DNA from: Emergomyces orientalis
Taxonomy: Eukaryota > Ascomycota > Eurotiomycetes > Onygenales > Ajellomycetaceae
DNA length: 64,000 nucleotides
Reading direction: 5' to 3'
NCBI GenBank assembly: GCA_002110485.1
Contig: MOWL01000002.1
Location: 930,001-994,000, forward strand
A program made the translations under genes and the position numbers. The first letter of the stretch is position 1. Each line of letters opens with the position of its first letter. Positions 23,763-35,701 of this stretch are shown piece by piece. A model generated the notes under the pieces. That model did no database searches and was not told the origin of the DNA. It saw nothing but the letters and a program-made list of their open reading frames with translations.

Positions 23763-25356
23763 GTTTGGAGTGCTTCTTTTCTTTGATGCATATTTCTCAG
23801 CTAGGTTGATAGCTTGGAGATCTGTGGAGAGGGCGAGAAAGATATTTGAATCCGAGACCCCATTTTGAACTTGAGGAAGGCGAGGGAATGCCACTGGAAG
23901 ATGGCAATTTTGGGGGCAATGGCGGATACCCTGCCTTTTAAGCAACGAATCGCGCACGAAGAGAATCATTACGATTTATTCCATATACGGATGTTCTTTT
24001 CCTTTTCTCTTTGTCCTTGAATTGTGTCAATTTATACGTCGAAAGCGAACCCTGCGGGAATTTGTTTATACTTTAATGCTCGCTCTATGTTTTCACTGGC
24101 TCCCCCCCTCTTTTTTTTTCTTTTTTTCCTTTTAACAATTTCTGTTTTGTTTTATTATAGCTTTTCCTTTTTTTCGAAAGGCTCCATTCCATAGCTCTAA
24201 GATTTCGATTTACTTTAAACGTATGATTATGATATTTCTATTCTTTCCAAATACCCACCAACATTAGTTCTGCCTCGTTTCATATTCGTTCCACTCTTTT
24301 TCTACACTCAACTTTTTCTCCCCGCCCCACCCCAAAAATCAAGCATGCGACATGCATAGGCGATATGCATGCGCGATATGCAGCGTATATCATACATATT
24401 CAACTGCATATAAAGACAAATATGACACCACCCCCTCAAACTTCCGGACTAGGTTAATGTTGACATGTTTGAAAAGCAGCTCTATTCCGGCTCTAGAATC
24501 AGACTGTATGTAGCTCATACCAATTAGCTCTCTTAAAAACCAGATAAATTAATGATCGTTGCATTTGACACCACTTTCAAAGTGGCACTGAGACGGGCAT
24601 TTTGGAGCCAGCTTTCATGATTCCGAAGGCACTGAAAAAAGGGCATTTTCTGTTTTAATCAGGCTTTACTAAAACTTCAATGAATGAAAAAATAAAAATA
24701 AAAATAAAGTCCACAAGAGCTCTCTGAGTTTATTGCAATGGAACAAATTTGTACCTATCAAGTCAATTATAGCATACCCCAATCTACATGTGTGTATTTA
24801 CACAGAAAATGCCGAAAAGAAATTATTTCCTCATATTATTATTAAATTCACCGAATTCATATTTAAAAGATGCACACTCAAAAGAGAAGAGCTGCATGAA
24901 ATCTTCTTGCTCCCAGTTCAGACCAGCTAATTCAGGATCCTACCTCCACTGATTAGTATTTATTTTTATTTTATTTTTAAATTGCTAGTTATTGCGTCCC
25001 TTGCAAATGCGGAGTCCCAATTCTCAACGGAATCCGCAGCCCTGACCGCAACCTGTATGCACAGGTGCATGCAGTAGCTCCGCATAAAAACTGACTGGAG
25101 CAAAGGGAACATGTATTCCCCCAGTAGCTCTACAAAGCTCGATCCAGCAATGTCTCCATCGGTTACATTATTCCATGCGTTGTTGTTGGAGTGATTAATT
25201 TCAATGTGTGGCGCCCACTGTAAATATGCATCCTTATGCAACCAATGTTCAGGCGGTCGCCGGTTGGCAAACTAGGGAATAATATTCAGTTTGACCTCTT
25301 GGTGGTCTATAGGGTTAAGTTAATCTTAAAAAAAAATCGTACAAGTATAACATCTA

Positions 25357-25430
25357 TTTTTTTTTTTTTTGGGGGGGGGGTATATTTTATTTATTTATTT
25401 ATATTTATTTATAATTTATTTTTAATTTTG
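25357..25430. repeat. Homopolymer and TTTA low-complexity block
   Basis: Fourteen T are followed directly by ten G, then TTTA/TTTATA-type repeats. Confidence 0.9.
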
Positions 25431-26156
25431 ATGCAGCATTTCCGCTCATCAAAACCTGCGTAGATTTCTCTCGTTATAATCAGATGCCTGAAGCTTTTGA
25501 GGATATAAATCTGGGGCAAATAGGAGAAATATTGATGCATCTGCGGTGCAGTGGTTTCGCTTCCCATCACATGTTCTACTAGAGCTCGGGGTGGCGGAGA
25601 GCGGGGCACAAGAATATCATCCCACCAAACACCAGCAGCACCATCATCTTCAATTCCCGCCCTTATTCTCACCTTTCAAATCCGCATCTCCAAATGTAAG
25701 GTTCAATTTTTATTTTTATTTTTTGGAATGCTCTTTTTCATGTCTTTTGATTCTCGATTTCCCCCAAACACCTCTTCTCCCTTCCTTACCCAGCCACCCA
25801 TCTCTCACCCCCCCCCTCCTCAAGCTGCTTCATTGAAACGAAGAACAAAAACCTTAATTGATAGCTCTTCTCTAAGAGCTATCAGATGTAGGGGAAAAAT
25901 GACTTAAACCCGAGAGAACTAAACAGAGGAGTTGATTTGATTTCTTTGCAAGAGTGAGAATCGTTTAAATGTACTGTACATATCTGTCTCTTTCTTCTCT
26001 TGTGGAGAAAAAAAAAAAAGAAAAGAAAACATCCAAGAAACAAAAGGAAATTACCCTTTTTTTATTTTGAACTGCCTCTGGATCATTTACAAATCTATCT
26101 ATTTTTTTTTATTGTGAAGCAGAAACAGAAACAGATAGATATTCTTTTCATTTTTC

Positions 26157-26176
26157 AAAAAAAAAAAAAAAAAAAC
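26157..26176. repeat. Poly-A tract, 20 nt
   Basis: Homopolymer in the spacer downstream of the desaturase. Confidence 0.95.
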
Positions 26177-26667
26177 ATTTCTCTTCCGCCCAAGAGCAAC
26201 ATTAGGAGGTGGGGGGTGTGTGAGTGAGGGGAGTTGTTCATTAGGGGCTGAGAGTTGGATTAAAAGCCGTGGGGGAGAGGGCAAGAACCCCAAAATTGAA
26301 AAATGAAGAGAGAAAAAAGATGAAAATTTGAAAATTTGAATGAGGAAGTGAAGTTTTCAGAGATGCCTATTAGAAGGGAAAAAAGAAATCCATCAATCAA
26401 TCAGATATGTACTCAGTTTATTCGTTGCAGCCGTTATTTATGTATTACAAAAGCCATGAGAACAGAAAAAAAACAAGCACAGAAAAGAAAACGGGACTGG
26501 AAAAGGAAAAACACAGGGAAAACGGAAAAAGGAGGATTAAGGAAGAGATGAGAAGAAAGAAAACTCCGCAAACAATGTGTGTTTGTCGCGATATCAACCC
26601 GCGACCTTTTTTTCCCCTCTAAAAACACAAAAGAAAAGAAAAAGAAAAAAAATTTATCCGTCAAATT

Positions 26668-28174
26668 CTACGCTGCACCAGCTGTAGGAATAGGTTCGGG
26701 GATCTTCGTCACCTGCGACCCCGCCCGAACGATCCGATTCCCATACTCGTCCCGTACAGACTCCACCTCCTTATTCTCCTTCTGCGCCCTCTTCCAAATC
26801 TCCACCTCACACCCACCACGAATAACCCCAACCCTCATCGTCGACAGCAGATTATGCGCCGCGTTCGAATGGTTATAAACCCCACCATTAAACATGGCGG
26901 TGGCATCTTTCCCAATGCCAGAATTAATCATTGCTTTCCCGCCTGGGTGATCCTTGATGAAATCCGTGACGTCATGGACGACGCCGGCAATGGCGATTAG
27001 GCCGCGGCCGTTTTTGGCTTGGTCGACATAGTCATCCCATTCGATGACGGGCAGTTGGTCAAGGGGGATGCCCCAATCGAGCTTTGCGCGGCGTTGGTCG
27101 ATTTTCTTCTGCAGTTGCTGGACGCGGCCCTTTTCGATCTCGTTGGCGCGGAACTGCTTGAGGTCGTAGGCGAGGCCGAGCTGCTTCCAGGTCCAGATTG
27201 TCCATTTGGTTGGGTCGTATTGGTGCCATTCGATGGCGTTGCGGTAGTCAGAGGGGAATTCATGGTGGAAGTTGTGGTAGCCTTCGCCCATGGTGACGAG
27301 GGCTGTGATGACGTGGTCTCGGGGGGAGTTGCGGTCGTCGAAGGGCTGGTCACCTAGGTAGTGGGCTAGGGAGTTGACGCAGAAGGTGGCTTGCTGGACA
27401 AAAAAGATACGGAGAATGCCAGCATAGATGAAGCCACCAAACCAATCGCCCCAACCCAGGCCGCTGACAAGCATGGGGAAGACGAGGCCCATGAAGAGGA
27501 CGACTTTGAGGTAGTTGCGGTGTTGCCAGACGACGACGGGGTCTTCATTTAGATCTGTGATATCGGTTCGGCCGATGCGTTTGGGATTTTGTTTCATTAC
27601 CATCCAACCGATGTGGGAGTATAAGAGGCCTTTGCGGACGGAGTAAGGGTCCTTGTCTGTGTCGGTATAGCGGTGGTGGGCACGGTGGTCTCTGGCCCAC
27701 CATCTAATGGATCCTTCCACCGCACCACCTCCAACAGCAGCCAGGTAGATTCTCAGGGGTAAGGTGGCGGAATATGAGGTATGAGCCCAAAGACGATGAT
27801 AACCTGTTCGAACGTAAGTTAGAGGTGTTTCCACCAAAAAAAACTACTTTTTACATATAAAAAAAAAAATAGAAAATTAGGTACATACCGGCGGTGATAC
27901 CGATTCCAGTCATGAAATAATACGCAACAGCCCAGAGAGCGGTTTTCAGTTGCAAAGGAACCCAGTAGGCCTGGACGAGGCCGTATACGGGAATAGCGAC
28001 GATGAGAGTGACGTTGAGCCAGTTGACATGTTTGTGCCAGTTTGCTAGGGTCATCTGTGTATCTGTGATATGAACTTTCTTGGGCTCAGTGTTGGGGCGA
28101 CGAGCAGCATCTGTGGCTACAGATTTGCCTCCAGCAGCAGCTGGGGCAGTTGTGGGGGCTTCGTTCGAAGCCAT
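26668..28174 (-). CDS. ole1: Delta-9 (stearoyl-CoA) fatty acid desaturase with cytochrome b5 domain
   Basis: Exon 1 is 28174-27889 and exon 2 is 27803-26668 (phase 1), giving 473 aa, normal for fungal Ole1/SdeA. The intron of 85 nt splits the Gly just before the first histidine box. The three iron-binding boxes are intact: HRLWAH (98-103), HRAHH (135-139) and HNFHH (272-276). Membrane segments lie at about 55-95 and 195-235. A C-terminal cytochrome b5 domain carries the haem motif HPGG (381-384), so the enzyme supplies its own electron carrier. It inserts the delta-9 double bond into palmitoyl- and stearoyl-CoA in the endoplasmic reticulum, and cells normally need it for unsaturated fatty acids. 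The start ATG has a strong context (ACCATGG); an open frame continues a few codons upstream but without an ATG. Confidence 0.95.
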
Positions 28175-28294
28175 GGTGGTATTGCGGACCAACCTGCCGT
28201 CACTGATAGCAGGACGATAAGAGGGAGGGGCTGGAGGAGATGTATAAAGAGATGGATAGTAAGATTCTTATGATATGATATGGGGTCTGAGGAT

Positions 28295-28348
28295 GAGAGA
28301 GGAGAGGAAGAGGGGAAGAGGAGAGGAAGAGGAGGAAGAGGAGGAGGA
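28295..28348 (-). promoter_or_regulatory. Pyrimidine-rich tract upstream of the desaturase gene
   Basis: Fifty-four bases are all purine on the plus strand, hence a CT-rich block on the sense strand, 121-174 nt before the ATG. CT-rich blocks near transcription starts are common in strongly expressed fungal genes. The role here is inferred from position. Confidence 0.5.
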
Positions 28349-30414
28349 TTGAAGTTAGAAGTAGAAGTTTAAAGTAGAAAAGGGTTGAAGAAAAACCGGT
28401 AGAAGGTTGAGGAGAAAGTAAGAGAGCTTATTTCTGGCGTGTTGTAATTGGTAATTATGACGAAGTATAAATGTAAAAGGTAAAGTATGGTATGGCCCAG
28501 TTCAACCAAGTATGAAGCAGAAAAAGGAGCGAAGAAGAAAGACAAGCAAGAGAGACAAAAGATAGCCCTTTATTTAAAGACGAAACTAACCCTAAGAATT
28601 TTTCCACGGTTTCAATGAGGTGCTAGCAGCTGACGGAGACTATTCCGAGAGATGGTCTGATTGTTGTTGTATTTTTTCGTCATTTATATTTTATCTAGAT
28701 TTCTTTCTTCAGAGAGAGAAAAACAAAAAAACCACAAGCTCCGATGATTTGTTGGGGCGGAAGTGGAGGGGAAAATTTACCGGCTACTCTGTACTGGTAC
28801 TTCTTACCTGCATACGACAAAGTACCATTTATACGCGTAGTATATTCCCATAACTATTAGTTAGTTGAGATGACCTAATGTATAAAGAAGTTGATTTTCA
28901 TGAAAACAAAAAGAAGTAATAGGTGATACAGGCCAAGGTCAAGGTCAACCGTGTATTCTTTTTCCACAAATATTAATTGAGGTCATTGAACATGGGAAGG
29001 GGGAAAGAGGATGCTAAACACTGATGTCCTCCTTTTGTGAGGAGGTACGGAAATATGAAATCTCCGTATGTACCAGTACCGGAGCCAGCAACAGCCCTCA
29101 TCTTGGCACCGGGATCGAAAAGTCAAAAAGATCCTCCCAACACACCCCCACAGACAATACTGCCTTCATCGGAATATTATCTATCCTCTTCAAACCCTCT
29201 CATCCAACCACGAAAATGACCCAAAATATATCCAAAAAGCTAGAAATGCATATCCCTCTACTTTCCTTGGTACTACTTCTTCAAACCATTGACCCCTTGC
29301 CCAAGATCCTCCAAGATGCAACATCAAAGATAATAATTAAGAAAGTAAAAAAATAAAATAAAATAAAATAAATCCAGCAGATCTGCCCAGTCTCCCAAAC
29401 AGGTTTAGTGTCCTCCCCAACAAAAACCATCACCTATCTGACTCATCATTTCCTATTTCCCCATTGGCTGTTCTCCATTTAAGGCTCGTGCGGGATCCGA
29501 ACACCCTAGCAAAAAAACTTGGCGCCAAGACACAAGAGAAATCCGGATTGCTGACTCATTCACATGTCTGTTTGATATCCTTTTTGCTTGTCTATTTCTC
29601 TATCTGGATATTTGAGATATAGAGATATAGAGATCTTGATTCGCGGGTGTCTGTGATCGTATTGTCTGATCGTTCGTATTATTACTTTAATATTGGTGTT
29701 GTTATTCATGCCTGTGTGTGCAGGTTTGACACCTCTGCCTGTGCCCCACCGCCGGCTTGGAATTTCCTCCCCAACCAGTTTCTCTTCGGCCCTGCCAAGT
29801 GCCTTCGTCGCCTCGGATAAGCCAGCCAAAGATTTCAAGTTCTATTGTGGGGTCAAGCCATGGCCCTTTGCCCAGGCGCTGGTTCCAGGTTTATCCATTT
29901 GGCCGGCGCGTCATGTGCTGCTATCAGTGGGCATTACTGTTGATAAGAATATTGTCTTTCTTTTGCGGCTGATTGTATCAGAATATCAATGTGAAACCAC
30001 TCAAACTGTCAAACACCTGATTATTAATCAAGCGCCAAACGGCTGCATCGAACCACTCAAATCTCCACCGAATACGCCACTCCATCTACTATCGTTATTT
30101 TTCTCCTAGTTTCCACCTAATTTGAATATTTCATTTGGTATATGACAGACTATTGATTATTGTATGTAACATGCCTCTATATGGGCATATTTTTGTAATA
30201 TAGCTAGCGAGAGATTCATGGTTATAAAAAGCCGTGGAAAACTCATAGATATTTAGAAGAGCCAGAGCTCTCAATCCAATTTTACTTCACTTTTCATTCA
30301 TACGCTAGCATTCTACCATATATAAAAAATCTCTCATACAAACTAACTCCTGGGGATTGAGGAATGCTCTAATTTTGGTAGCCGCCATAATAATAATACA
30401 ACTGATAAGAATCC

Positions 30415-30439
30415 TTTTTTTTTTTTTTTTTTTTTTTTT
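30415..30439. repeat. Poly-T tract, 25 nt
   Basis: Homopolymer in the spacer. Confidence 0.95.
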
Positions 30440-30651
30440 GAACAACTGGTGAGATGCCATCACAAGCTACCTAGGTACTAGAAATACTATAGGATTAAAC
30501 AAGGGATTGGTCGTCGTACAGTACATCTCGTTCAAATTTTGGAGATCACAGGAAATCGAATTCATATCAGCATTCTTTTGGAATATCCAAACGATCCTGT
30601 AAAGTGCATTGCATACAACAATCGAACGATGCCAAGAGGAATATAAATCCT

Positions 30652-30666
30652 CCCCCCCCCCCCCCC
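30652..30666. repeat. Poly-C tract, 15 nt
   Basis: Homopolymer followed by (AAAT)n-like sequence. Confidence 0.95.
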
Positions 30667-31029
30667 ACCACTAAAATAAATAAATAAATAAAACGAAAAA
30701 AAAAGGCTTCCACAGACGGACATATTGGAATTATGATGTGCTACTCGATCCCTTCATGGGCTCTCCACCTTCTCTAGAAGCCCGGTATTTTCAACCTTTA
30801 AACGACAATCGTGAGATGGTGGATGATCAGTGTGTAGTGGACTCCTGGAGCCCATGTTTGCATGCCATGAAATAGGGGGGATCCAAGAGATTTATCAGAG
30901 TTATCGTCCAGCTTTGTTGGTCCCTTTCACCACACGCTGAGACAGGCAGCCTATTGCTGTGCTACCCTAAACCGAAGGTACCTCGTCGCTTTCCATCCAA
31001 GCCTACTAGTATCTCTTCAACGCTCTAAA

Positions 31030-32403
31030 GAGCTCTCCCGTCAAAAGTTCCCAACGCGCTCATCTAGCCATGAGGCTTTGCCTCCGTTGTTGTTAAATCA
31101 ATGGCAGGAAGGTGTCGAAGTTCTCGAAACCTATGTTCCCGGTGGCTACCATTCAACCCACATTGGAGATCAATATCAGAATAATCGCTACGAGGTTGTT
31201 CTCAAGCTTGCTTTTGGGTCTTATACAACAGTCTGGCTGGCAAAGGACCACCACAGAAGCTGCATCGTTGGCCTCAAGATTGTTGTTGCATCTGTCTCTG
31301 AGAAGAGTCAGGAGGCCAAAGTATTGACCACACTTGCATCGGAAAACGGGACCACCCAGGGCAGCCATCTGTTCTGACCTTGTTTGATGAATTCACTATC
31401 GCTGGGCCAAACGGTAGCCATTGATGTATAGTAACCGAAGCTGTAGGCTGAAGTGCCGCAAATTCCAAATATGAAAACTGTGCCATGGAAGTCCTGCTAA
31501 TGCAGCAAGGGCAATCGGTGCCCAGGTTCTTCTAGGACTAGATTATATTTATTCTTGTGGTGTTGTACTGTACAATGGTAAGCAGACCTGGACAGCAGAT
31601 ATGTTCATCTTCAGAAAGACCTTAATAAGTACGATTTTTGTTTGATCAGATTTACATTCAGGTAATATTCTCTTCCGCCTTCTAAGACACCTCCACAGCA
31701 CCAGTGATTTTTATCGCCAACTGGGAGAACCAATGAAACTCCCCATCCAACGACTGGATGGGAAGTCGACAGGACCCGGAGCACCAAGATACTGGCGTCC
31801 CACCTGCGCGAACCTATATTTCATGCCATAACGTCAGAGAAGATTGCAGGGTGGTCATTGCCGATTTCGGAGAGGCTTTTTTGCCAGTGGAACCACCAAA
31901 GCAACTATATATTCCAGTCTTACTCCTCCCACCAAAATTTCTGTCCAACGAGCCCTTGGGACAGCAATTGACTTATGGACACGTGGTGGTACCCTCTACA
32001 ACCTCCTTGGTGAACGCGATTTATTCGAGGGATTTATGCCAGATGAGGACTACGCGATCGCAGAGATGATAAGCACGTTAGGCCCTCTACCCACGCGATG
32101 GTGGGAATCGCTGGCAAAAGAAGGAAAACTTCTTCCTCCTCTCGGATGGACCGTGGAAGAAAGATACTCACCGTGCCCATGCGCCCTGGTCACGACCCTT
32201 GAGTGAGGGATTGGGACTTATGGGGCGACAGGGGGATTTTAGTACAGATGAGATGGCCATGCTTGAGAAGTTGCTGAGTGGTATGTTGACTCATGAGGCC
32301 GGCGCTCCGTATTTCTGCGACGGAGGCCGTTGAATCGGAGTGGATGCGTAAACGGGGGCTTCCAACGTTGAAGACGACGACGTCGAATTTTGTCAGCTCT
32401 TGA
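31030..32403 (+). pseudogene. SRPK-like serine/threonine protein kinase pseudogene
   Basis: Kinase subdomains follow in the right order but in several frames. The pre-kinase motif is YVPGGYHSTHIGDQYQNNRY. Next come the Gly-rich loop region LAFGSYTTVWLAKD and the ATP-lysine strand GLKIV. After a frame change come LTLFDEFTIAGPNG, GLDYIYSCGVV and a catalytic-loop relic DLHSGNILF. ADFGEAF holds the metal-binding DFG, and, after another shift, ALGTAIDLWTRGGTLYNLL. The final frame ends EWMRKRGLPTL and stops at TGA 32401-32403. At least four frame changes and several in-frame stops cannot be explained by introns. Many fungal genomes contain large families of these solitary SRPK-type kinases, and lost copies are common. 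Start is approximate. Confidence 0.8.
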
Positions 32404-32963
32404 TCGTCGTCGGCTCTTTGATGCGTACTGAATCTGCCTGGCTATCTAAAGTCTGACGGGGAATGAAACTTTAGAGAAGAGATAGACAGTTTGTTTGTAT
32501 GGTGAAAAAATGCAGCGAAATATAGTATCTCAGTTAATTGCGCTATGCTAAACCCTGTTGGGCCAAGTCCTTATCACTTCCAGGGCAGGAGACGTTCACG
32601 TCTTTTTTTTCATTTGTGGATTTCTTTCCCCTCAGCCGTTTTACTCGTGTTTATCTTTCCAAGATTTCCATTGTGGGGTCATGAATATTGTTGGGAGAAT
32701 TCTTGCATTCTGGCTGACCCTCACGTGATGATACCTCGCTGCGGGCCACGTGGTGGGCCTCGAGATGACACTAGATAAAATAAGGTGTGAGAGCCGTGGG
32801 CTTCCTAGTACGGACTAGCGACCCGCACACAGCATATATAGCCCCCAGTAGAGAGCTGCCAATACAACGACTCAGACGTCCAACAAATACAACCACACCA
32901 AAATAACCGCGTCCAAATAACCGCGCGCATAACGAGCGTATACACCCTACAATATCAAATCAC
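32404..32963. other. Spacer between kinase pseudogene and permease 3' end
   Basis: This contains the permease 3' UTR (minus strand) and the promoter-like block described separately. No coding frame is supported. Confidence 0.5.
32722..32840 (+). promoter_or_regulatory. Promoter-like block: two CACGTG boxes and a TATATA box
   Basis: Perfect CACGTG palindromes (bHLH/E-box sites) at 32722-32727 and 32747-32752 are followed by TATATA at 32835-32840 and a C/A-rich leader-like stretch with no ATG for at least 120 nt. It points toward the 3' end of the permease, so any transcript would be antisense to it. Function is inferred from motif spacing alone. Confidence 0.35.
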
Positions 32964-35053
32964 TCAATCAATCTTAGCTGCCACCCCATCTTCCACGTCA
33001 TTCAACTTAGGGGAAGAGTTATTTGAACTCTCCACCCCCTTACCCTTAACCCGCTCTTCCCTCTCCACCTCCCCGCTTCCACTGCCACTCCCACTCCCAC
33101 TTCTACTGGCCATCTCAATCGCCTCCCCATGCACCCCATCCCCTTCCTCCTCCTTCAACACCAAATTCAAAATCAACGCCATAAACCCCGCAATTGCAAA
33201 CCCAGTCGCCATCACAAGTTCCACTGCATCAAGCAACCCTTGTTTCGCTTTATTATCCCCGCTATACGTAAACACAAACGAAAACCATTCCGGCACAAGC
33301 GTCGCCCCCAACCCCAGCGCCAAGGCAGCTGTTAAAATAAACCGATTCCGTCTTGTAAAGTTTATTGTAGATATAATGCGCATACCGGACACGGCGACTG
33401 ACGCAAATAGGAACGTCGTCATCCCCCCCAACACTGCAGACGGGATCGCAACCAACGCCGCCGCAAATTTGGAGAATATCCCCATTATCACCAGGAAAAT
33501 GCAGCAGCAGTACCCGGCCTTCCGATTCGCACAACGCGTCAGCGAAATCACCCCGTTATTCTGTGCGAACACGGACATGGGCGTGATTGTGCACAGGCCC
33601 GCGATCAGCCCATTTATGCCATCCGCAAGCACCCCGCCCTGAATGCGTGTGTCGAAAACTGGACCCTCAACATCCAGTCGGGACACGTCGCAGGTCGCCG
33701 TGATGTCACCAATGGCCTCCATCATCAGAACGATGTACACAGCCAAGAGGGGGAGGATGATGGGGGGGTAGATTTCCAGGCGGAATGTATGTACCCAGAT
33801 GAACGAGGCGCTGGGCGCGGAGTCGATGCCCGACCGGTCAAAGTAGCCTGTTGCAGCGGCCACGATGCAACCCACCAACAGGCCCAGGACGACGGCGCAA
33901 GATTTCATGATGGGGGACCCGAAGCGTTCGCAGAGGATTATCGTGATGAAGACGAGGAAGCCTAGGCCGATGAATTCGGCGCTGCCCCATGGTAGCGCGT
34001 GTGGGGCGTCGTTGCTGGGGCAGAGCATGAACGGTCCCTCGGTGGGGCGTGAGACGCAGGAACCGCTGCCGCCCGCCCAGTTCTTCAAGCCGGACTCGAT
34101 CAGTTTAACGCCGATTAGCAATACTGTGGGCCCCGTCACGAGCGGCGGGAAGAGCCGCTTTAGATACCGCGAGCTTGTAAATGAGAGGCCGATTTCAAGC
34201 AATGCGCAGAGACATGAAGTAGCCAGCAGCGCCCCGTAGCCCTGTGGACAGGGGAGGTGGTTCCCTTGTTCGTCGACCGGGCAGTAACCTGACTGATACA
34301 TCTGGGCGAACGCACCCATGGCCACGGGGATTGTGGCGAAGGAGGTTCCCACAACGGAAATCAGGCCCGTGCCGAGGTAATAGGGGCTTTTGTAGATGTG
34401 GAAGCGGGTCATTTGGATGGCGGAGAGAAGGCCGGAAACGATTAGGGAGGTTGAGACGAGGTATTGGGCTGTGGCAGTGGGGAGTTCTGCGCCGCCGGAT
34501 CCAGACATGAGGATTGGGGGGGTAATGACTATATCATACATAAATATCATGCTGGTGAGCAGCGCTAGAGGATGGGGGTTTGGGGGGTTTGGGGGGAGAT
34601 GGAAAACATACTCCCCGCCAACATGGCCAGTGCATGTTGCAATCCCAAAATTAACGCCAGCACCACCGGCATCCGATCCTCCAGGCCAAAAAATGGCGCA
34701 CCCCTCTGGGCCGACTTCATAAAAGGGAGGTTAGGCGTGAATAAGAAGGCGTAGTCATACTCGCCAATGAGACCCTTTCTATTTTATATATGTAAATAAG
34801 GGCGGTGGGATTCTTTGTCAGAGAGAAGAACAGCCACTGTGGTTTTTTTCATTTCATAGGCTTAAAAAAAAGAGAGAGAAGAATTGGATAGGTGATAGGT
34901 GATCCTACTCCCGCGGGTTTTCCTCTTCTTTTTAGTTTACTGGTGGTTTAACACATACCGGGTTGTAAACGCCCTGAACACTTTGCGCAGCTTATCCGCG
35001 AAGGATCCCTTCCGATCCATGCCCGGAACGATTTGATCAGGTTCTTCGCCCAT
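32964..35053 (-). CDS. uapA: Uric acid/xanthine permease, NAT/NCS2 family (UapA/UapC type)
   Basis: Three exons, 35053-34959, 34778-34612 and 34564-32964, give 620 aa (phases 2 and 1). The second intron is only 47 nt and very C-rich on the sense strand. Exon 2 encodes GLIGEYDYAFLFTP and LQHALAMLAG, the conserved N-terminal part with the functional QH motif. The NAT signature starts with QNNGVISLTRCANRKAGYC at about residue 422, the substrate-filter region of uric acid/xanthine carriers. Twelve or more hydrophobic segments are visible. The C-terminal tail is cytosolic with a (GS)n run and acidic residues. The transporter should import purines by proton symport at the plasma membrane for use as nitrogen source. 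The family contains two close paralogues (UapA and UapC), so the symbol is tentative. Length is slightly above the usual 570-600 aa. Confidence 0.9.
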
Positions 35054-35120
35054 GGCGATTTTTTTTTGGCTCTTTTTCTGTAATCAGGTTTCCCTTTTTT
35101 ACGTTTCAGCTAAATTGGAG

Positions 35121-35158
35121 TTATCAATCTGGCCAAACTCATGATAAAGCGAAGATAG
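35121..35158 (-). promoter_or_regulatory. Cluster of three GATA-factor sites in the permease promoter
   Basis: TTATCA (35121-35126), TGATAA (35142-35147) and AGATAG (35153-35158) fit the HGATAR consensus of the nitrogen regulator AreA, in both orientations. They lie within 38 bp, about 70-105 bp upstream of the permease ATG. In Aspergillus nidulans the uap genes need AreA plus the purine activator UaY. I found no exact UaY-type palindrome here. Confidence 0.5.
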
Positions 35159-35680
35159 CCAATTTTTCAACCCCAAAAACCGACGATGAGAAAATCTCGA
35201 GATGGGCCTGGTATTGCAGGATGGATGATTACAGGGTTTCCTGAACCAAACACATCGGCATTGTTCCGTTTCGCAAGACAGGGAGAGGTAGGTAAAAGTA
35301 GGTAATGTATGTCCAGTAATATAATAAGGCGAATTTACCCCAGGTTGACAACCAAGGTCCAGAAAATGTGGAGTTGAAGGCTGGGCTGTTCAAATCTCTC
35401 CACAATCGAGCTCTCGCGCTACGTGATGAAGTAATGACCAGGTAGCTAATTGGTTTAAAAGGGGTGCTGACTAGCCAGCTACTTGGCTTGGTATATCGTC
35501 GGTCGCGTCCACCCGCCAGCTTTTGATCGGGTATCCCCGATGACATATTTTTCTCCCACCGTTTTCTCAAAAATCAATGGAGAAGAAGTAGTAAAGCAAG
35601 GGGGAAAAAAAAAAAGAGGAGATAAAATATTTGAAGGGAAAGCGGAACAAGAGGCACCTGAGCAGCCTTTTCCACAGCTT

Positions 35681-35701
35681 CCCCCCCCCCCCCCCCCCCC
35701 C
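35681..35701. repeat. Poly-C tract, 21 nt
   Basis: Unusually long C homopolymer in the spacer upstream of the permease. Confidence 0.95.

Larger units (their letters stand above)
23763..26667. other. 2.9 kb AT-rich spacer
   Basis: No supported gene. T-rich 3' flank of the P450, then simple repeats: T14-G10 at 25357-25380, TTTA-type repeats to about 25430, and a 20-nt poly-A at 26157-26176. The last few hundred bases should contain the 3' UTR of the minus-strand desaturase. Confidence 0.5.
28349..31029. other. 2.7 kb spacer
   Basis: The left part is desaturase promoter. Frames at 29560-29838 (minus) and 29693-30109 (plus) overlap each other and show no family motifs, so neither is called. 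AAATA repeats occur near 29350-29372, with poly-T and poly-C tracts further right. TACCTAGGTA recurs at 30468-30477. Confidence 0.5.

Noticed and set aside
24966..25241. 91-codon minus-strand frame suspected as a hAT-type transposase remnant
   Set aside because: No catalytic or dimerisation motif, no terminal repeats and no target duplication found nearby.
27019..27357. 112-codon plus-strand frame inside the desaturase
   Set aside because: Shadow frame of a GC-rich exon; the minus strand carries the histidine boxes.
21710..28174. P450 plus desaturase as a lipid or terpenoid gene cluster
   Set aside because: The desaturase is the housekeeping delta-9 enzyme and no pathway core enzyme is present; they are separated by 2.9 kb and read toward each other.
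29693..30109. 138-codon plus-strand frame with a hydrophobic start
   Set aside because: No family motif, and it overlaps an equally open minus-strand frame; composition is not convincing.
33865..34239. 124-codon plus-strand frame within the permease
   Set aside because: Antisense shadow of the NAT-family coding sequence.
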